DNA of 64,000 bases from Bacteroidota bacterium (GCA_016845175.1 JAERTD010000081.1:62001-126000), one strand, 5' to 3'; counted from the stretch's first letter, positions 8,790-17,359 are shown. Notes: generated by a model not told the origin, from the letters alone. A program made the numbers and translations.

Positions 8790-9704
8790 CTAATCAGTGA
8801 TCATGGCACCTACCAGGTCTTTAGCTGCAGAGAAACCATTCTCCTTACAATATGCTTCAATACCATCAATAACCTTAATTGAAACCTGAGGGTCCATGAA
8901 GTTGGCTGTACCTATCTGAATGGCAGATGAGCCGGCAAGCATAAACTCTATGGCATCTGTGGCATCCATAATGCCTCCCATTCCGATAACTGGAATATTT
9001 ACTGCCTGGTAAACCTGCCATACCATTCTCAGTGCAATGGGTTTGATGGCTGGGCCAGAAAGTCCTCCAGTTACGGTTGAAAGAATGGGCTTTCTGGTCT
9101 TGGCATCGATGGCCATGCCTAGAAATGTATTCACCAATGAAACGGCATCGGCCCCGGCACCCTCAACTCCTTTGGCAATTTCGGTAATATCGGTAACATT
9201 GGGAGACAGCTTAACAATAAGGGTTTTGTCGTAAGCCTTGCGCACCGCTTCGGTTACAGCAACGGCAGATGGACAACTTACGCCAAAGGCCATTCCGCCT
9301 TCTTTTACATTGGGACAAGAAATGTTGAGTTCAATGGTTTCTATGCCATCCATCTCATTTATTTTCTCGGTTACCGCAATATAATCTTCCACTGTGGCAC
9401 CATTGACATTGGGGATGATCTGGGTGTCGAAATGTTTAATTTTAGGGTAGGTGTGCTTAATGAAATAATCGATCCCCTTATTCTGAAGTCCTACTGCGTT
9501 AAGCATGCCTGAGGGCGTTTCTGCCATTCGAGGATAAGGGTTTCCTTCACGGTTCTTTAGGGTGAGACCTTTCACGAAAATACCTCCCAAACGGTTTAGG
9601 TCCATGAAATCAATAAACTCTTCACCAAAACCAAATGTTCCTGAGGCAGTGCTCACCGGGTTTTTCATTGTAAACCCACCTATTTTGATTTCTAAATCGA
9701 CCAT
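8790..9704 (-). CDS. pyrD: Dihydroorotate dehydrogenase 1B, catalytic subunit (PyrD)
   Basis: 304-residue FMN-binding TIM barrel that oxidises dihydroorotate to orotate in pyrimidine synthesis. It carries the class 1 catalytic cysteine in ELNISCPNV and FMN phosphate-binding loops [18 protein letters not shown] and [25 protein letters not shown] near residue 15 is the usual N-terminal FMN contact. Class 1B enzymes need an iron-sulfur/FAD partner (PyrK) to pass electrons to NAD+. The pyrK gene lies directly upstream and overlaps this start by 13 bases, which confirms the subclass and suggests translational coupling. Confidence 0.97.
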   Translation of the reverse strand: MVDLEIKIGGFTMKNPVSTASGTFGFGEEFIDFMDLNRLGGIFVKGLTLKNREGNPYPRMAETPSGMLNAVGLQNKGIDYFIKHTYPKIKHFDTQIIPNVNGATVEDYIAVTEKINEMDGIETIELNISCPNVKEGGMAFGVSCPSAVAVTEAVRKAYDKTLIVKLSPNVTDITEIAKGVEGAGADAVSLVNTFLGMAIDAKTRKPILSTVTGGLSGPAIKPIALRMVWQVYQAVNIPVIGMGGIMDATDAIEFMLAGSSAIQIGTANFMDPQVSIKVIDGIEAYCKENGFSAAKDLVGAMITD

Positions 9705-10465
9705 GCTAATTCTTGGGTGTTAAAAACGGGTCCTTCTGTACATACACATAAGTTACGGCCATCCGATGTGGGTGTAACGCAACACAAGCAGGCTCCAAAA
9801 CCACAGGCCATCATATTTTCCAGCGAGGCTTCACAGGCAATACTTCTCTCTTTGGCAATTCGGGCAACCGCCTTCATCATCGGATCGGGTCCACAGGTGT
9901 AGATCTTGTCAAATTGAGATCCATCTGAAAACAATGAATGTTGGGTTACCAATCCTTTTTCACCCAGGCTGCCATCCTCTGTGGTTACGCAAACCTCACC
10001 ATATTTGGCAAACTCATCGGTAAGGAAAATGTCTTCTTTCGATCGTGCGCCAAGCAGGAAAGTGGTCTTGATACCTTTTTCCTTTAATTCCCGACCCAAC
10101 ATCACAAAGGGTGCAATACCTGATCCACCGCCAACAATCAGCGCTGATCTAATGTTGCCAATAGTAAAGGTGTTACCAAGAGGATAAATTAAGCTGATGG
10201 GATCACCTTCCTGAAGTGTGCCCAGCTTGCGGGTGCCTTTACCAATGGCTTTGATATAGAAACTCAGGCTTTTGTTATCATAGTCAACATCGAGTACCGA
10301 GATGGGCCTGCGCAAGAACACATCAGAGGCATTGGGGACCTCAATCTCAGCAAACATGCCAGCTTCAACAGCTTCTATATCTTCCTCAGATTGAAGCGTG
10401 AAAATATAGTTCTCATCGTTTAACCACTGATAGGTTTTCAGTTTGAAATCCTGGATTTTCTTCAT
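9692..10465 (-). CDS. pyrK: Dihydroorotate dehydrogenase electron-transfer subunit (PyrK)
   Basis: 257-residue flavoprotein of the ferredoxin-reductase fold that carries electrons from PyrD's FMN through a [2Fe-2S] cluster and FAD to NAD+. Visible motifs are the FAD motif RRPISVLD near residue 53, the NAD site [18 protein letters not shown] near 108, and a C-terminal cysteine set in [13 protein letters not shown] plus LCVC that binds the cluster. The start lies 7 bases after the DUF5606 stop, and its 3' end overlaps pyrD. DUF5606-pyrK-pyrD form a compact minus-strand operon. Confidence 0.96.
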   Translation of the reverse strand: MKKIQDFKLKTYQWLNDENYIFTLQSEEDIEAVEAGMFAEIEVPNASDVFLRRPISVLDVDYDNKSLSFYIKAIGKGTRKLGTLQEGDPISLIYPLGNTFTIGNIRSALIVGGGSGIAPFVMLGRELKEKGIKTTFLLGARSKEDIFLTDEFAKYGEVCVTTEDGSLGEKGLVTQHSLFSDGSQFDKIYTCGPDPMMKAVARIAKERSIACEASLENMMACGFGACLCCVTPTSDGRNLCVCTEGPVFNTQELAWSI

Positions 10466-10472
10466 GGCTTCT

Positions 10473-10955
10473 TTATTCTTCCTTTGAAGTATCAGATTCC
10501 TCCTTTGCTTCTGGAGTTTCTGTTGCTTCTTCGGCTTTGGTTTCTTCCTGGGTTTCTTCTTCTTCCTCAGTGAATTCTAAGATATCTCGCTCCAGGAGGA
10601 AATTATACCAGGTAAATACCTTTTTCATATCCGATACATATACTGCATCTTTATCATAATCAGGAAGGATTTCTTCAAAAAGTGCCTTTACTTCATTGGC
10701 AGAAGCCTTCTTAGGATTTAAGACCTCTTTAGCCTCCTGCATCTCATAAATTTTTTTAAACACTTCATAGAGCGAAACGTCTTCGGTTTCAGTATATATG
10801 CTGATTTCTTTCAGTGAGCTGATGCGCTCATGAGCAAAAGCAGGGCCCTTTTTTCCATCGATAAGCGACTCAACTACGATGTTGTTTTTCGCTTCTCCAA
10901 TCATCCTGTAAAGCCCGGGTTTGCCAGAAATCGATAATATCTTACTTAGATCCAT
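10473..10955 (-). CDS. DUF5606 family protein
   Basis: 160 residues starting MDLSKILSISGKPGLYRM, a pattern I recognise as the Bacteroidota-specific DUF5606 family. The first 65 residues form the conserved domain (VVESLIDGKKGPAFAHERISSLKEISIYTE). The middle is helical, and the last 30 residues are a very acidic Glu/Thr-rich tail. Function unknown; it has no signal peptide, so it is probably cytoplasmic. An in-frame ATG at 11000 exists, but the -7 box at 10970-10977 lies inside that extension, which rules it out. It is the promoter-proximal gene of the pyrK-pyrD operon. Confidence 0.85.
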   Translation of the reverse strand: MDLSKILSISGKPGLYRMIGEAKNNIVVESLIDGKKGPAFAHERISSLKEISIYTETEDVSLYEVFKKIYEMQEAKEVLNPKKASANEVKALFEEILPDYDKDAVYVSDMKKVFTWYNFLLERDILEFTEEEEETQEETKAEEATETPEAKEESDTSKEE

Positions 10956-10969
10956 AGTTAAATTTTTTG

Positions 10970-10977
10970 CAAAAGTA
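10970..10977 (-). promoter_or_regulatory. -7 promoter box of DUF5606-pyrK-pyrD
   Basis: On the minus strand TACTTTTG matches TAnnTTTG. It ends 14 bases before the ATG at 10955, which implies a very short leader and fixes the start of the DUF5606 gene. Confidence 0.6.
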
Positions 10978-11118
10978 ATACTTACTGCAGAATTAACCAC
11001 TATTTATAAGTGGTAATGACGTTGGTGTGGATGACATCAGAGCATATTCAAGAAGGTATATGGTGCTTTTGAATCATCCTGGCAACAATAATTAATTGGC
11101 ATACAATGGAAACATTCT

Positions 11119-11126
11119 TACATTTG
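11119..11126 (+). promoter_or_regulatory. -33/-7 promoter of the ZIP gene
   Basis: TACATTTG matches TAnnTTTG, and a TTGG lies 19 bases upstream at 11096-11099, a good -33 spacing for Bacteroidota. The ATG follows at 11157. Confidence 0.65.
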
Positions 11127-11156
11127 GGTTTTTGGTAAAAATAAAGAAGGCAACCT

Positions 11157-11927
11157 ATGGACTTGTTTTGGTTTAAGATTCTGGCAATTATACTCATTAT
11201 TGGTACCGGCTTATTGGGTGGTTTGATCCCCTTGTCAAAAGGTTTTAAAAAAGGAGGACTCCAATGGCTGAATATGGGCAATGCACTTGCCGGAGGTATA
11301 TTTCTGGGTGCAGGATTACTTCATATGTTGCCTGATGCATTTGATGGATTCAGTCAATTGAATTTCAATATAGATTTTCCCTTTGCAGCCTTAATTTGTG
11401 GTGGTGGTTTTTTTCTGGTACTTTTTATTGAGAAAGTGTTGGTAGGAGAAAAGGCTACAAATGCCCTTGCGGATAAGGGCCATCAGTTTCCCTATGTGTT
11501 ATTCTTTGTATTGGCCATCCATTCCATTATTGCCGGGGCAAGCCTTGGACTTGAATCCGGATTATTATCATCCATTGCCATTTTTATCGCCATCATTGCT
11601 CATAAAGGTTCGGCTGCATTTTCATTGGGTGTTAGCCTAGTCCAGCAGCAAATAACAAAGAAGCGGATCAGGATATCCATATTGTTTTTTTCCGTCATGA
11701 CCCCATTGGGTATATTGTTGGGAAGCTTGTTTGCCAGTCTTGAAGGCAATAGTACGGCAGTTTTATCCGAGGCCATTTTTGATTCTTTGGCAGCTGGTAC
11801 TTTTATTTATATTGCTGTAATGGATATTATCGATGAGGTATTTGAATCCAGGGATAAACCCTTGCAACATTTTACACTCATGATCCTGGGATTTCTGGTT
11901 ATGGCACTCATAGCCATCTGGACCTGA
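11157..11927 (+). CDS. ZIP-family metal transporter
   Basis: 256-residue inner-membrane protein with about eight hydrophobic segments. Typical ZIP features are the paired conserved helices: HSIIAGASLGLE (helix IV, metal-binding His and a polar pair) and AIIAHKGSAAFSLGVSL (helix V, His-Lys). A variable, slightly hydrophilic loop (GEKATNALADKGHQ) separates helices III and IV. ZIP proteins import zinc or other divalent metals into the cytoplasm. The ion here cannot be told, and no zinc-uptake regulator site was recognised upstream. It is flanked by genes of unrelated function and has its own promoter. Confidence 0.87.
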   Translation: MDLFWFKILAIILIIGTGLLGGLIPLSKGFKKGGLQWLNMGNALAGGIFLGAGLLHMLPDAFDGFSQLNFNIDFPFAALICGGGFFLVLFIEKVLVGEKATNALADKGHQFPYVLFFVLAIHSIIAGASLGLESGLLSSIAIFIAIIAHKGSAAFSLGVSLVQQQITKKRIRISILFFSVMTPLGILLGSLFASLEGNSTAVLSEAIFDSLAAGTFIYIAVMDIIDEVFESRDKPLQHFTLMILGFLVMALIAIWT

Positions 11928-12011
11928 TGAATTCATTCTTAGCAGTTTTTCCCTGTTGTTATTAATTCATATACTCCAATTCAAAGGATGGCCCTGTCCC
12001 GATGATTTGAT

Positions 12012-12019
12012 TACTTTTG
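12012..12019 (+). promoter_or_regulatory. -7 promoter box of the TPR-like lipoprotein
   Basis: TACTTTTG matches TAnnTTTG and lies 28 bases before the ATG at 12048. Confidence 0.55.
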
Positions 12020-12047
12020 CGGCCTTTAGAAACATAAAAATACTGAA

Positions 12048-12938
12048 ATGCCAAGAGCCATTTTCGCATGGGGTCTGGTCCTGTTACTGGGAGTAGTTTC
12101 ATGCACACCAGGAAAACAACTGAGCACATTAAATGATTCTGCAGAAGCTGCCTTTAACACAGGGCGTTATGCTGATGCTCTTCAAACCTGGGAACAGATT
12201 ATTAACAGCTTTGAAGCCGAGGGAAAATCGAAGGAATGTCAAGTATATGGTAAGGCTGCTCAGGCTGCTTTGAAACTAGGGCAGACAAAGAAGGCCATCT
12301 CCTATCTGGAATCGGATCAATGGAGTATAGCTGTGAATGAAGAAACATTCGAATATATGGCAAAGTCCTATCGAGAAATCGATAATCTCTCCAAAGAAAT
12401 GGATGCCCTGGAAACCTATACCAGCAGATATCCAAACGGTGATGCCATTACAGAGGTAAAGGAACGCTTATTTGAAACCTATGTGGAAAGCGAAAACTGG
12501 GATTTTGTCATAGAAAACACGGATTTGTTAAGTGCCGAGTCACTGCAAAAACTGTCCAATATGGAAGGCTTATTTCTGGCCAACAAAGCCATGAAGAATG
12601 ATGCGGCTTGTGATGCTTTGGCCAAGGAAATGTTAGCTAAGGATGAGAATAACCTCCATGCATTGAACTGGCTGGCTAGGAAGTATTATTACAAGGCTGA
12701 AAACCGCTATCGTGATGAGATGGCAGCCTACGAAAAGAAAAGAACCAACAAACAATACAAAACCCTTCTCAAAGCTCTTGATGTGGTCACTGCCGATTTT
12801 AAAACATCCTTGCGCTATTTTAAGAAGGTATATTCCATTGATCCTTCTCCCAAAACCGCCAAATTTCTGGGGCATATTTATGGTCGTTTGGATGATAAGA
12901 AAAAAGAGAAGTACTATAAAGGACTTTCTGGGAGCTAG
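12048..12938 (+). CDS. TPR-like lipoprotein of unknown role
   Basis: 296 residues. A signal peptide with lipobox (LLLGVVSC, Cys about 19) directs it to the envelope. The rest is almost all alpha-helical, with TPR-like spacing: AEAAFNTGRYADALQTWEQII, ECQVYGKAAQAALKLGQTKKAISYL, KEMDALETYTSRYPNG, then a lysine-rich C-terminal helix pair ending in FLGHIYGRLDDKKKEKYYKGL. Such solenoids usually mediate protein contacts in envelope complexes; the partner is unknown. I cannot assign it to a named family. The 3' end abuts the transposase island, and the first copy of a 29-base flanking repeat starts 3 bases after its stop. Confidence 0.75.
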   Translation: MPRAIFAWGLVLLLGVVSCTPGKQLSTLNDSAEAAFNTGRYADALQTWEQIINSFEAEGKSKECQVYGKAAQAALKLGQTKKAISYLESDQWSIAVNEETFEYMAKSYREIDNLSKEMDALETYTSRYPNGDAITEVKERLFETYVESENWDFVIENTDLLSAESLQKLSNMEGLFLANKAMKNDAACDALAKEMLAKDENNLHALNWLARKYYYKAENRYRDEMAAYEKKRTNKQYKTLLKALDVVTADFKTSLRYFKKVYSIDPSPKTAKFLGHIYGRLDDKKKEKYYKGLSGS

Positions 12939-12941
12939 AGG

Positions 12942-12970
12942 TTCTTGGGGAGTATTTTGCTTTTAATCCA
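12942..12970. repeat. Flanking direct repeat, left copy
   Basis: 29 bases starting TTCTTGGGGAGTATTTTGC, with three mismatches to the copy at 13793-13821. It starts immediately after the lipoprotein stop codon and sits directly before the first hairpin unit. Confidence 0.7.
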
Positions 12971-12976
12971 ACCACA

Positions 12977-13063
12977 CTAGCTTAAGATTGTATCTTAAGC
13001 TATAAAAAGTAAAGGTCTACTAGGTTTAAGATGCAATCTTAAACCAGTGGACAATCTTAAACC
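12977..13063. repeat. REP-like two-hairpin unit plus half hairpin, upstream of RAYT
   Basis: Hairpin 1 (12978-13002) has 11-base arms TAGCTTAAGAT/ATCTTAAGCTA around TGT. After a 20-base spacer, hairpin 2 (13023-13045) has 10-base arms GGTTTAAGAT/ATCTTAAACC around GCA. A further half arm, CAATCTTAAACC, follows at 13052-13063. Both hairpins share the TTAAGAT/ATCTTAA core. The unit 12977-13050 recurs in the same orientation at 13717-13790. Confidence 0.9.
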
Positions 13064-13088
13064 ATGGAATTGAGTATCTTTAAGGGAC

Positions 13089-13112
13089 AAAACAGCAAAA
13101 CAGCAAAACAGC
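13089..13112 (+). repeat. Three tandem copies of AAAACAGC
   Basis: Three perfect 8-base copies lie between the half hairpin and the preferred RAYT start. Eight is not a multiple of three, so gain or loss of one copy would put the upstream ATG (13064) out of frame. Confidence 0.9.
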
Positions 13113-13117
13113 ACTTC

Positions 13118-13669
13118 ATGTCCTCAAAGTATCAGATCACCGATCCGGATGGAATATATTTCCTCACTTCAACCATTGTCGATTGGGTAGATGTGTTCAC
13201 AAGACCACAATACAAGATAATATTGGTAGATAGTTTGAACTATTCAATTCTCAACAAGGGCTTAGTATTGTATGCTTATGTGTTAATGAGCAATCATTTA
13301 CATATGATAGCATCAGCCAGAACAGGCTTTAATCTGTCTGATATATTGAGAGATTTCAAGAAGTTCACTTCGAAGAGGATAATTTCTTCAATCAAAAAAG
13401 AGCCTTCAGAAAGTCGTAGAAAATGGTTGTTGAATATTTTCTGTTCTCATGGTAAACATAATCCCAACAATTGGAATTATCAGTTTTGGCAGCAAAGCAA
13501 CCATGCAGTCTTGTTAGATTCTAATCGAATGATAGACCAGCGATTAGATTATATCCATAACAACCCGGTAAAAAGCCTAATTGTAGATCAATCTGAAAAC
13601 TATATCTATAGCAGCGCAATTGATTATTGTGGCGGAAAAGGCTTGGTAAATATAACCCTGCTTGACTAG
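13118..13669 (+). CDS. REP-associated tyrosine transposase (RAYT, Y1_Tnp)
   Basis: 183 residues from MSSKYQITDPDGIYF, the start shared by Bacteroidota relatives as I know them; an in-frame ATG at 13064 adds 18 residues encoded by an 8-base tandem repeat. It is a single-domain HUH endonuclease of the IS200/IS605 TnpA superfamily. His60 and His62 in MSNHLHMIAS form the metal-binding HUH motif, and Tyr145 in DYIHNNPVKS is the nucleophile that attaches to single-stranded DNA. SDILRDFKKFTSKRI is also typical of RAYTs. Catalytic residues are intact. Such enzymes cleave and join single-stranded REP hairpins. Hairpins lie directly on both sides. Confidence 0.93.
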   Translation: MSSKYQITDPDGIYFLTSTIVDWVDVFTRPQYKIILVDSLNYSILNKGLVLYAYVLMSNHLHMIASARTGFNLSDILRDFKKFTSKRIISSIKKEPSESRRKWLLNIFCSHGKHNPNNWNYQFWQQSNHAVLLDSNRMIDQRLDYIHNNPVKSLIVDQSENYIYSSAIDYCGGKGLVNITLLD

Positions 13670-13675
13670 CAGGTA

Positions 13676-13790
13676 GGTTTAAGATGCAATCTTAAACCAG
13701 TGGAATGCAATCTGAACTAGCTTAAGATTGTATCTTAATCTATCAAAAGTAAAAGTCTGCTAGGTTTAAGATGCAATCTTAAACCAGCGA
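13676..13790. repeat. REP-like hairpins downstream of RAYT
   Basis: Six bases after the RAYT stop lies a perfect copy of hairpin 2 (13676-13698), then a degenerate half arm. The full two-hairpin unit follows: hairpin 1 at 13718-13742 (one arm mismatch, TCTA for GCTA) and hairpin 2 at 13763-13785, again with a 20-base spacer. All copies are in the same orientation as the upstream unit. Confidence 0.9.
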
Positions 13791-13792
13791 AA

Positions 13793-13821
13793 TTCTTGAG
13801 GAGTCTTTTGCTTTTAATTCA
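13793..13821. repeat. Flanking direct repeat, right copy
   Basis: 29 bases starting TTCTTGAGGAGTCTTTTGC, nearly identical to 12942-12970. The left copy precedes a hairpin unit and this one follows a hairpin unit, so the order is X-Y-gene-Y-X in direct orientation. Confidence 0.7.
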
Positions 13822-13901
13822 AATCAGTTTCCCTGACCTGAAGGACAGGGTTAAGGGTATAAGCTCATCGGTTGACTTCAGACATCCTATGAGTGAGAAT
13901 G

Positions 13902-15722
13902 TTATTCAAAGGATTGAAGGTCCTGTAAACGCTTGTAAACACCGTCCTTTTGGATGAGGTTCTCATGGGTGCCACGTTCGGCAATCTCACCATTTTTCAG
14001 AACAATAATCTCATCAGCATGCTGAATGGTAGATAAGCGGTGGGCAATAACCACAGAAGTTCTGTCTTTCATAACATTGGCTAAGGCATGCTGCACCAGT
14101 TTTTCCGATTCAGTATCCAGAGAGGATGTGGCCTCGTCGAGTATGAGTATGGGAGGATTGGCAAGTACGGCACGAGCAATACTGATGCGTTGTCGCTGAC
14201 CACCGGAAAGCTTCATACCCCGGTCCCCAATATTGGTTTGATAGCCTTTCTCAGTTTTGACAATAAACTCATGTGCGTTGGCTACTTTGGCCGCAGCAAT
14301 CACCTCTTCCTCACTTACTCTGCTATCACCAAAGGCAATGTTATTGTAAATGCTATCGTTGAATAAAATACTTTCCTGTGAAACGATGCCCATAAGAGCA
14401 CGAACATCATCAATCTTACAATCCCTGATATCCTTGCCATCGATAAACAAGCCCCCATCATCCACATCATGAAACCTGGGAAGTAGGTCAACCATGGTGG
14501 ATTTCCCACCTCCGGATTCGCCCACCAAGGCAATTATCTTCCCCTTTTCAATGGATAAGTCGATATGTCTTAATACCCAGTCGTTTTCGTATTTAAAGCT
14601 TACATCTTTATAAAGGATTTCTTTAGTGAAACCAGTGATGGAAAGGGCTTCTGGCTTCTCCTCAATTACTTCTTCAGCATCCAGAATTTCAAAAATCCGA
14701 TCGGCCGAAGCTATCCCTTTTTGTATGCTGTAAAATCCCTGAGCAAAGGTCTTAGCCGGTGGTATGATCTGTGAAAAAACAACGATATAGGTAATAAATG
14801 CTGAAGCATCTATGCTCGGATCATCAGACAATACCATGCGGCCACCAAACCAAAGGACAATCACAATAACCGCGGAAGATAAAAACTCACTCATGGGAGA
14901 GGACAAATCCCTTCTCCTGTAAATCCACAACAAAATTCTGGAATAACTATGGTTTTGTGATCTGAACTTATTATCGGAATACTCAATGGCATTAAAAGCT
15001 TTAATAATTCTAAGTCCTGATATGCTTTCTTCTATGGTGGCCAATAAACCGGCGAAACGACTTTGTCCTATCTTGGATTGCTTTCGAAGGCTTTTGCCTA
15101 TTTGCCCGATGATCAACCCTGTGACCGGTAGAATAATCAGGACAAACAAGGTTAGTTTTGGACTCATACTGATCATAAAAGCCAGATAGGCAATGATGGT
15201 AATGGGGTCACGAACAATCATTTCCAGATAATTCATGATGGAATACTCCACTTCCTGAACATCTGTGGTGATTCTTGCAATGATATCGCCCTTTTTATGT
15301 TTGCTATAAAAGGACAAAGGCAGAATTAAGATTTTTTTATAGATGTCGTTTCTGATACCGCGGATGGAGCCAATCCTTACGTTGGCCATAAAATACATGG
15401 CGAAAAAACGAGCAAAGTTCCTCAGAAAGAAAGCGATAAGAATAACGACACATATGTATATCAGTGCCTGAACTTTGCCTTCCTGTATGATAATTTGGCT
15501 GATCTGATAGTTCAGGAAATCGAGGAAAGAACTGGTGCTAAACTCCAAAACCGGTTTTTCAGTAACCAACTTTTCAATGCCAAATAAGAGGTTCAAAAAA
15601 GGGATTAACAGAGCAAAAGAAAACAATGAAAAAACAATGGTGAGCAGATTGAAAATGACATTTAAGCCAGCATACCCAAGATATGGTTTGATATAGGCAA
15701 GTACCCTGTAGAATTTTTTCAT
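13902..15722 (-). CDS. ABC exporter, MsbA/multidrug type (fused TMD-NBD)
   Basis: 606-residue half-transporter. The first 330 residues hold six transmembrane helices of the type I exporter fold. The last 240 form the ATPase: Walker A GESGGGKST, Q-loop region GIVSQESILFND, signature LSGGQRQRISIARA, Walker B ILILDEATSSLD, and switch His in IAHRLST. It would work as a homodimer in the inner membrane, flipping lipids (as MsbA does with lipid A) or exporting drugs; sequence alone does not decide. It lies 31 bases downstream of purB on the same strand and may be read through from it. Confidence 0.93.
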   Translation of the reverse strand: MKKFYRVLAYIKPYLGYAGLNVIFNLLTIVFSLFSFALLIPFLNLLFGIEKLVTEKPVLEFSTSSFLDFLNYQISQIIIQEGKVQALIYICVVILIAFFLRNFARFFAMYFMANVRIGSIRGIRNDIYKKILILPLSFYSKHKKGDIIARITTDVQEVEYSIMNYLEMIVRDPITIIAYLAFMISMSPKLTLFVLIILPVTGLIIGQIGKSLRKQSKIGQSRFAGLLATIEESISGLRIIKAFNAIEYSDNKFRSQNHSYSRILLWIYRRRDLSSPMSEFLSSAVIVIVLWFGGRMVLSDDPSIDASAFITYIVVFSQIIPPAKTFAQGFYSIQKGIASADRIFEILDAEEVIEEKPEALSITGFTKEILYKDVSFKYENDWVLRHIDLSIEKGKIIALVGESGGGKSTMVDLLPRFHDVDDGGLFIDGKDIRDCKIDDVRALMGIVSQESILFNDSIYNNIAFGDSRVSEEEVIAAAKVANAHEFIVKTEKGYQTNIGDRGMKLSGGQRQRISIARAVLANPPILILDEATSSLDTESEKLVQHALANVMKDRTSVVIAHRLSTIQHADEIIVLKNGEIAERGTHENLIQKDGVYKRLQDLQSFE

Positions 15723-15753
15723 GTTTGTAGAACGCTTTATACTGGGGTTTATT

Positions 15754-17106
15754 CTATAGTAGATTCAAACCTGTGTAGGTACTAGGGCTGATTTGCATCA
15801 ATTCCTCTTTAATATCGTCAGATACATTTAAGGTCTGGATAAAAGCAGCAATGGAATCTTTGGTAATCTTCTCATTGGTTCTGGTAAGTTCTTTCAGTGC
15901 TTCATAAGGCTTTGGGTAATTCTCTCGCCTCAATACAGTTTGTATGGCTTCGGCTACCACAGCCCAATTGTCTTCGAGGTCGGCAGCCAGTTTGTCTTTA
16001 TTTATGATGAGTTTGTCAAGTCCTTTTAGGATAGACTTGATGGCGATCAAAACATGACCGATGGGGACACCCACATTTCTGGTGACAGTAGAATCTGTCA
16101 GGTCACGTTGTAACCTGGAAATAGGTAATTTTTCAGCCAGATGAACCAAGATGGCGTTGGCAATACCCAGGTTTCCTTCGGCATTCTCAAAATCAATGGG
16201 ATTGACTTTATGTGGCATGGCAGAGGATCCGATTTCGCCTTCCTTGATTTTTTGCTTGAAATAATCCATGGAAATATAGGTCCAAATGTCACGACTAAAA
16301 TCAATAAGGATAGTATTAATGCGGCTTAGGTTATGGAACCAGGCAGCCAGATAATCATAATGTTCGATCTGTGTGGTTGTTTTCTGGCGGTGTATTTTCA
16401 GATCTTCTTTGACCAGCGAACAGGCGAAATTTTCCCAATCTATGGATGGGTAAGCTACTACATGTGCGTTCATATTACCAGTGGCACCACCAAATTTGCC
16501 AGAAAAAGGTAAGGACTGGAGCAGTTCCATCTGGTTTTCCAAGCGTTCAGCAAAAACGTAGATTTCCTTTCCCAGTCGGGTAGGAGAGGCTGGTTGCCCA
16601 TGGGTTCGTGCCAACATGGGTATTTCCTTCCACTCATAAGCTAAAAGCGTGATCTTGTTCACTACCTGCTCCATTAAGGGAAGTAATACCAATTTATGTG
16701 CATCCCTTAGCGAAAGAGGTAGAGCGGTATTATTTATATCCTGAGAGGTGAGTCCGAAATGAATAAACTCTTTAAAGGCATCCAACTGCAATTCATCAAA
16801 TCGGTCCTTGATAAAGTATTCCACCGCCTTCACATCATGATTGGTGGTTTTTTCAATCCGCTTGATAGCTAATGCATCATCTGTGGTAAATGATTTATAG
16901 ATGTCTCGGATGGATTCAAATTTTGAACCGTCAAAGCCTTCCAGACCAGGTAGTGGAATGCGGCAAAGCGCTATAAAATACTCAATTTCAACCTGTACCC
17001 TATATTTAAAAAGAGCGTATTCAGAGAAAAAATCTGATAATTCTTCGGTTTTTGAGCGATACCTTCCGTCGATGGGTGTGGTGGCTGTTAATGCAGATAG
17101 ATCCAT
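15754..17106 (-). CDS. purB: Adenylosuccinate lyase (PurB)
   Basis: 450 residues starting MDLSALTATTPIDGRYRSKT. It acts twice in purine synthesis: cleaving SAICAR to AICAR and adenylosuccinate to AMP, releasing fumarate. The fumarase/aspartase-superfamily signature GEIGSSAMPHKVNPIDFENAE carries the catalytic Ser loop. FGLTSQDINNTALP and ARTHGQPASPTRLGKE contain the substrate-binding and general-acid His regions. DGRYR at the N-terminus marks the E. coli-type PurB. The frame stays open to 17241, but the -7 box at 17122-17129 lies inside that extension, so 17106 is the start. Confidence 0.97.
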   Translation of the reverse strand: MDLSALTATTPIDGRYRSKTEELSDFFSEYALFKYRVQVEIEYFIALCRIPLPGLEGFDGSKFESIRDIYKSFTTDDALAIKRIEKTTNHDVKAVEYFIKDRFDELQLDAFKEFIHFGLTSQDINNTALPLSLRDAHKLVLLPLMEQVVNKITLLAYEWKEIPMLARTHGQPASPTRLGKEIYVFAERLENQMELLQSLPFSGKFGGATGNMNAHVVAYPSIDWENFACSLVKEDLKIHRQKTTTQIEHYDYLAAWFHNLSRINTILIDFSRDIWTYISMDYFKQKIKEGEIGSSAMPHKVNPIDFENAEGNLGIANAILVHLAEKLPISRLQRDLTDSTVTRNVGVPIGHVLIAIKSILKGLDKLIINKDKLAADLEDNWAVVAEAIQTVLRRENYPKPYEALKELTRTNEKITKDSIAAFIQTLNVSDDIKEELMQISPSTYTGLNLL

Positions 17107-17121
17107 GTGAAAATTTTTGTT

Positions 17122-17129
17122 CAAAATTA
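17122..17129 (-). promoter_or_regulatory. -7 promoter box of purB
   Basis: On the minus strand TAATTTTG matches TAnnTTTG, 15 bases before the ATG at 17106. The leader would be very short. No PurR-like operator was recognised. Confidence 0.55.
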
Positions 17130-17359
17130 GGAAATAAATGCATTGAAATGCTGCCTCAGCCTGCGGCGTATTGCCATCATATAATTGATAATAAGCACTT
17201 GTACTGGAAAGTAAAATACGTTCTAAGGCTATGAAAAGCAACTGCTTAGGCTATCGTGTGCTTGTCAGGCTAGTTATATGATCTTTTGAAGTTTAAAAAT
17301 AATGTTATTTTAGCCCTATTGAGAATAAATCTAAATAAACCCTATCCTTACAATTAAAT

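Larger units (their letters stand above)
12942..13821 (+). mobile_element. RAYT island with REP-like hairpins
   Basis: A compact island holds a RAYT transposase gene (13118-13669) between two copies of a two-hairpin repeat (12977-13050, 13717-13790). The outer edges are two direct copies of a 29-base sequence (12942-12970 and 13793-13821, 26 of 29 identical by eye). RAYTs are domesticated, single-copy IS200/IS605-type transposases that act on REP palindromes elsewhere in the genome. The outer direct repeats may be a duplication or remains of a tandem array. No classical IS terminal inverted repeats are seen. Confidence 0.7.

Noticed and set aside
12978..13785. Hairpins as transcription terminators only
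   Set aside because: They occur as identical paired units on both sides of a RAYT and lack T-tracts, so a REP-type role explains them better.
17107..17241. Upstream N-terminal extension of purB
   Set aside because: The -7 box at 17122-17129 lies inside it and the PurB N-terminus starts at 17106.
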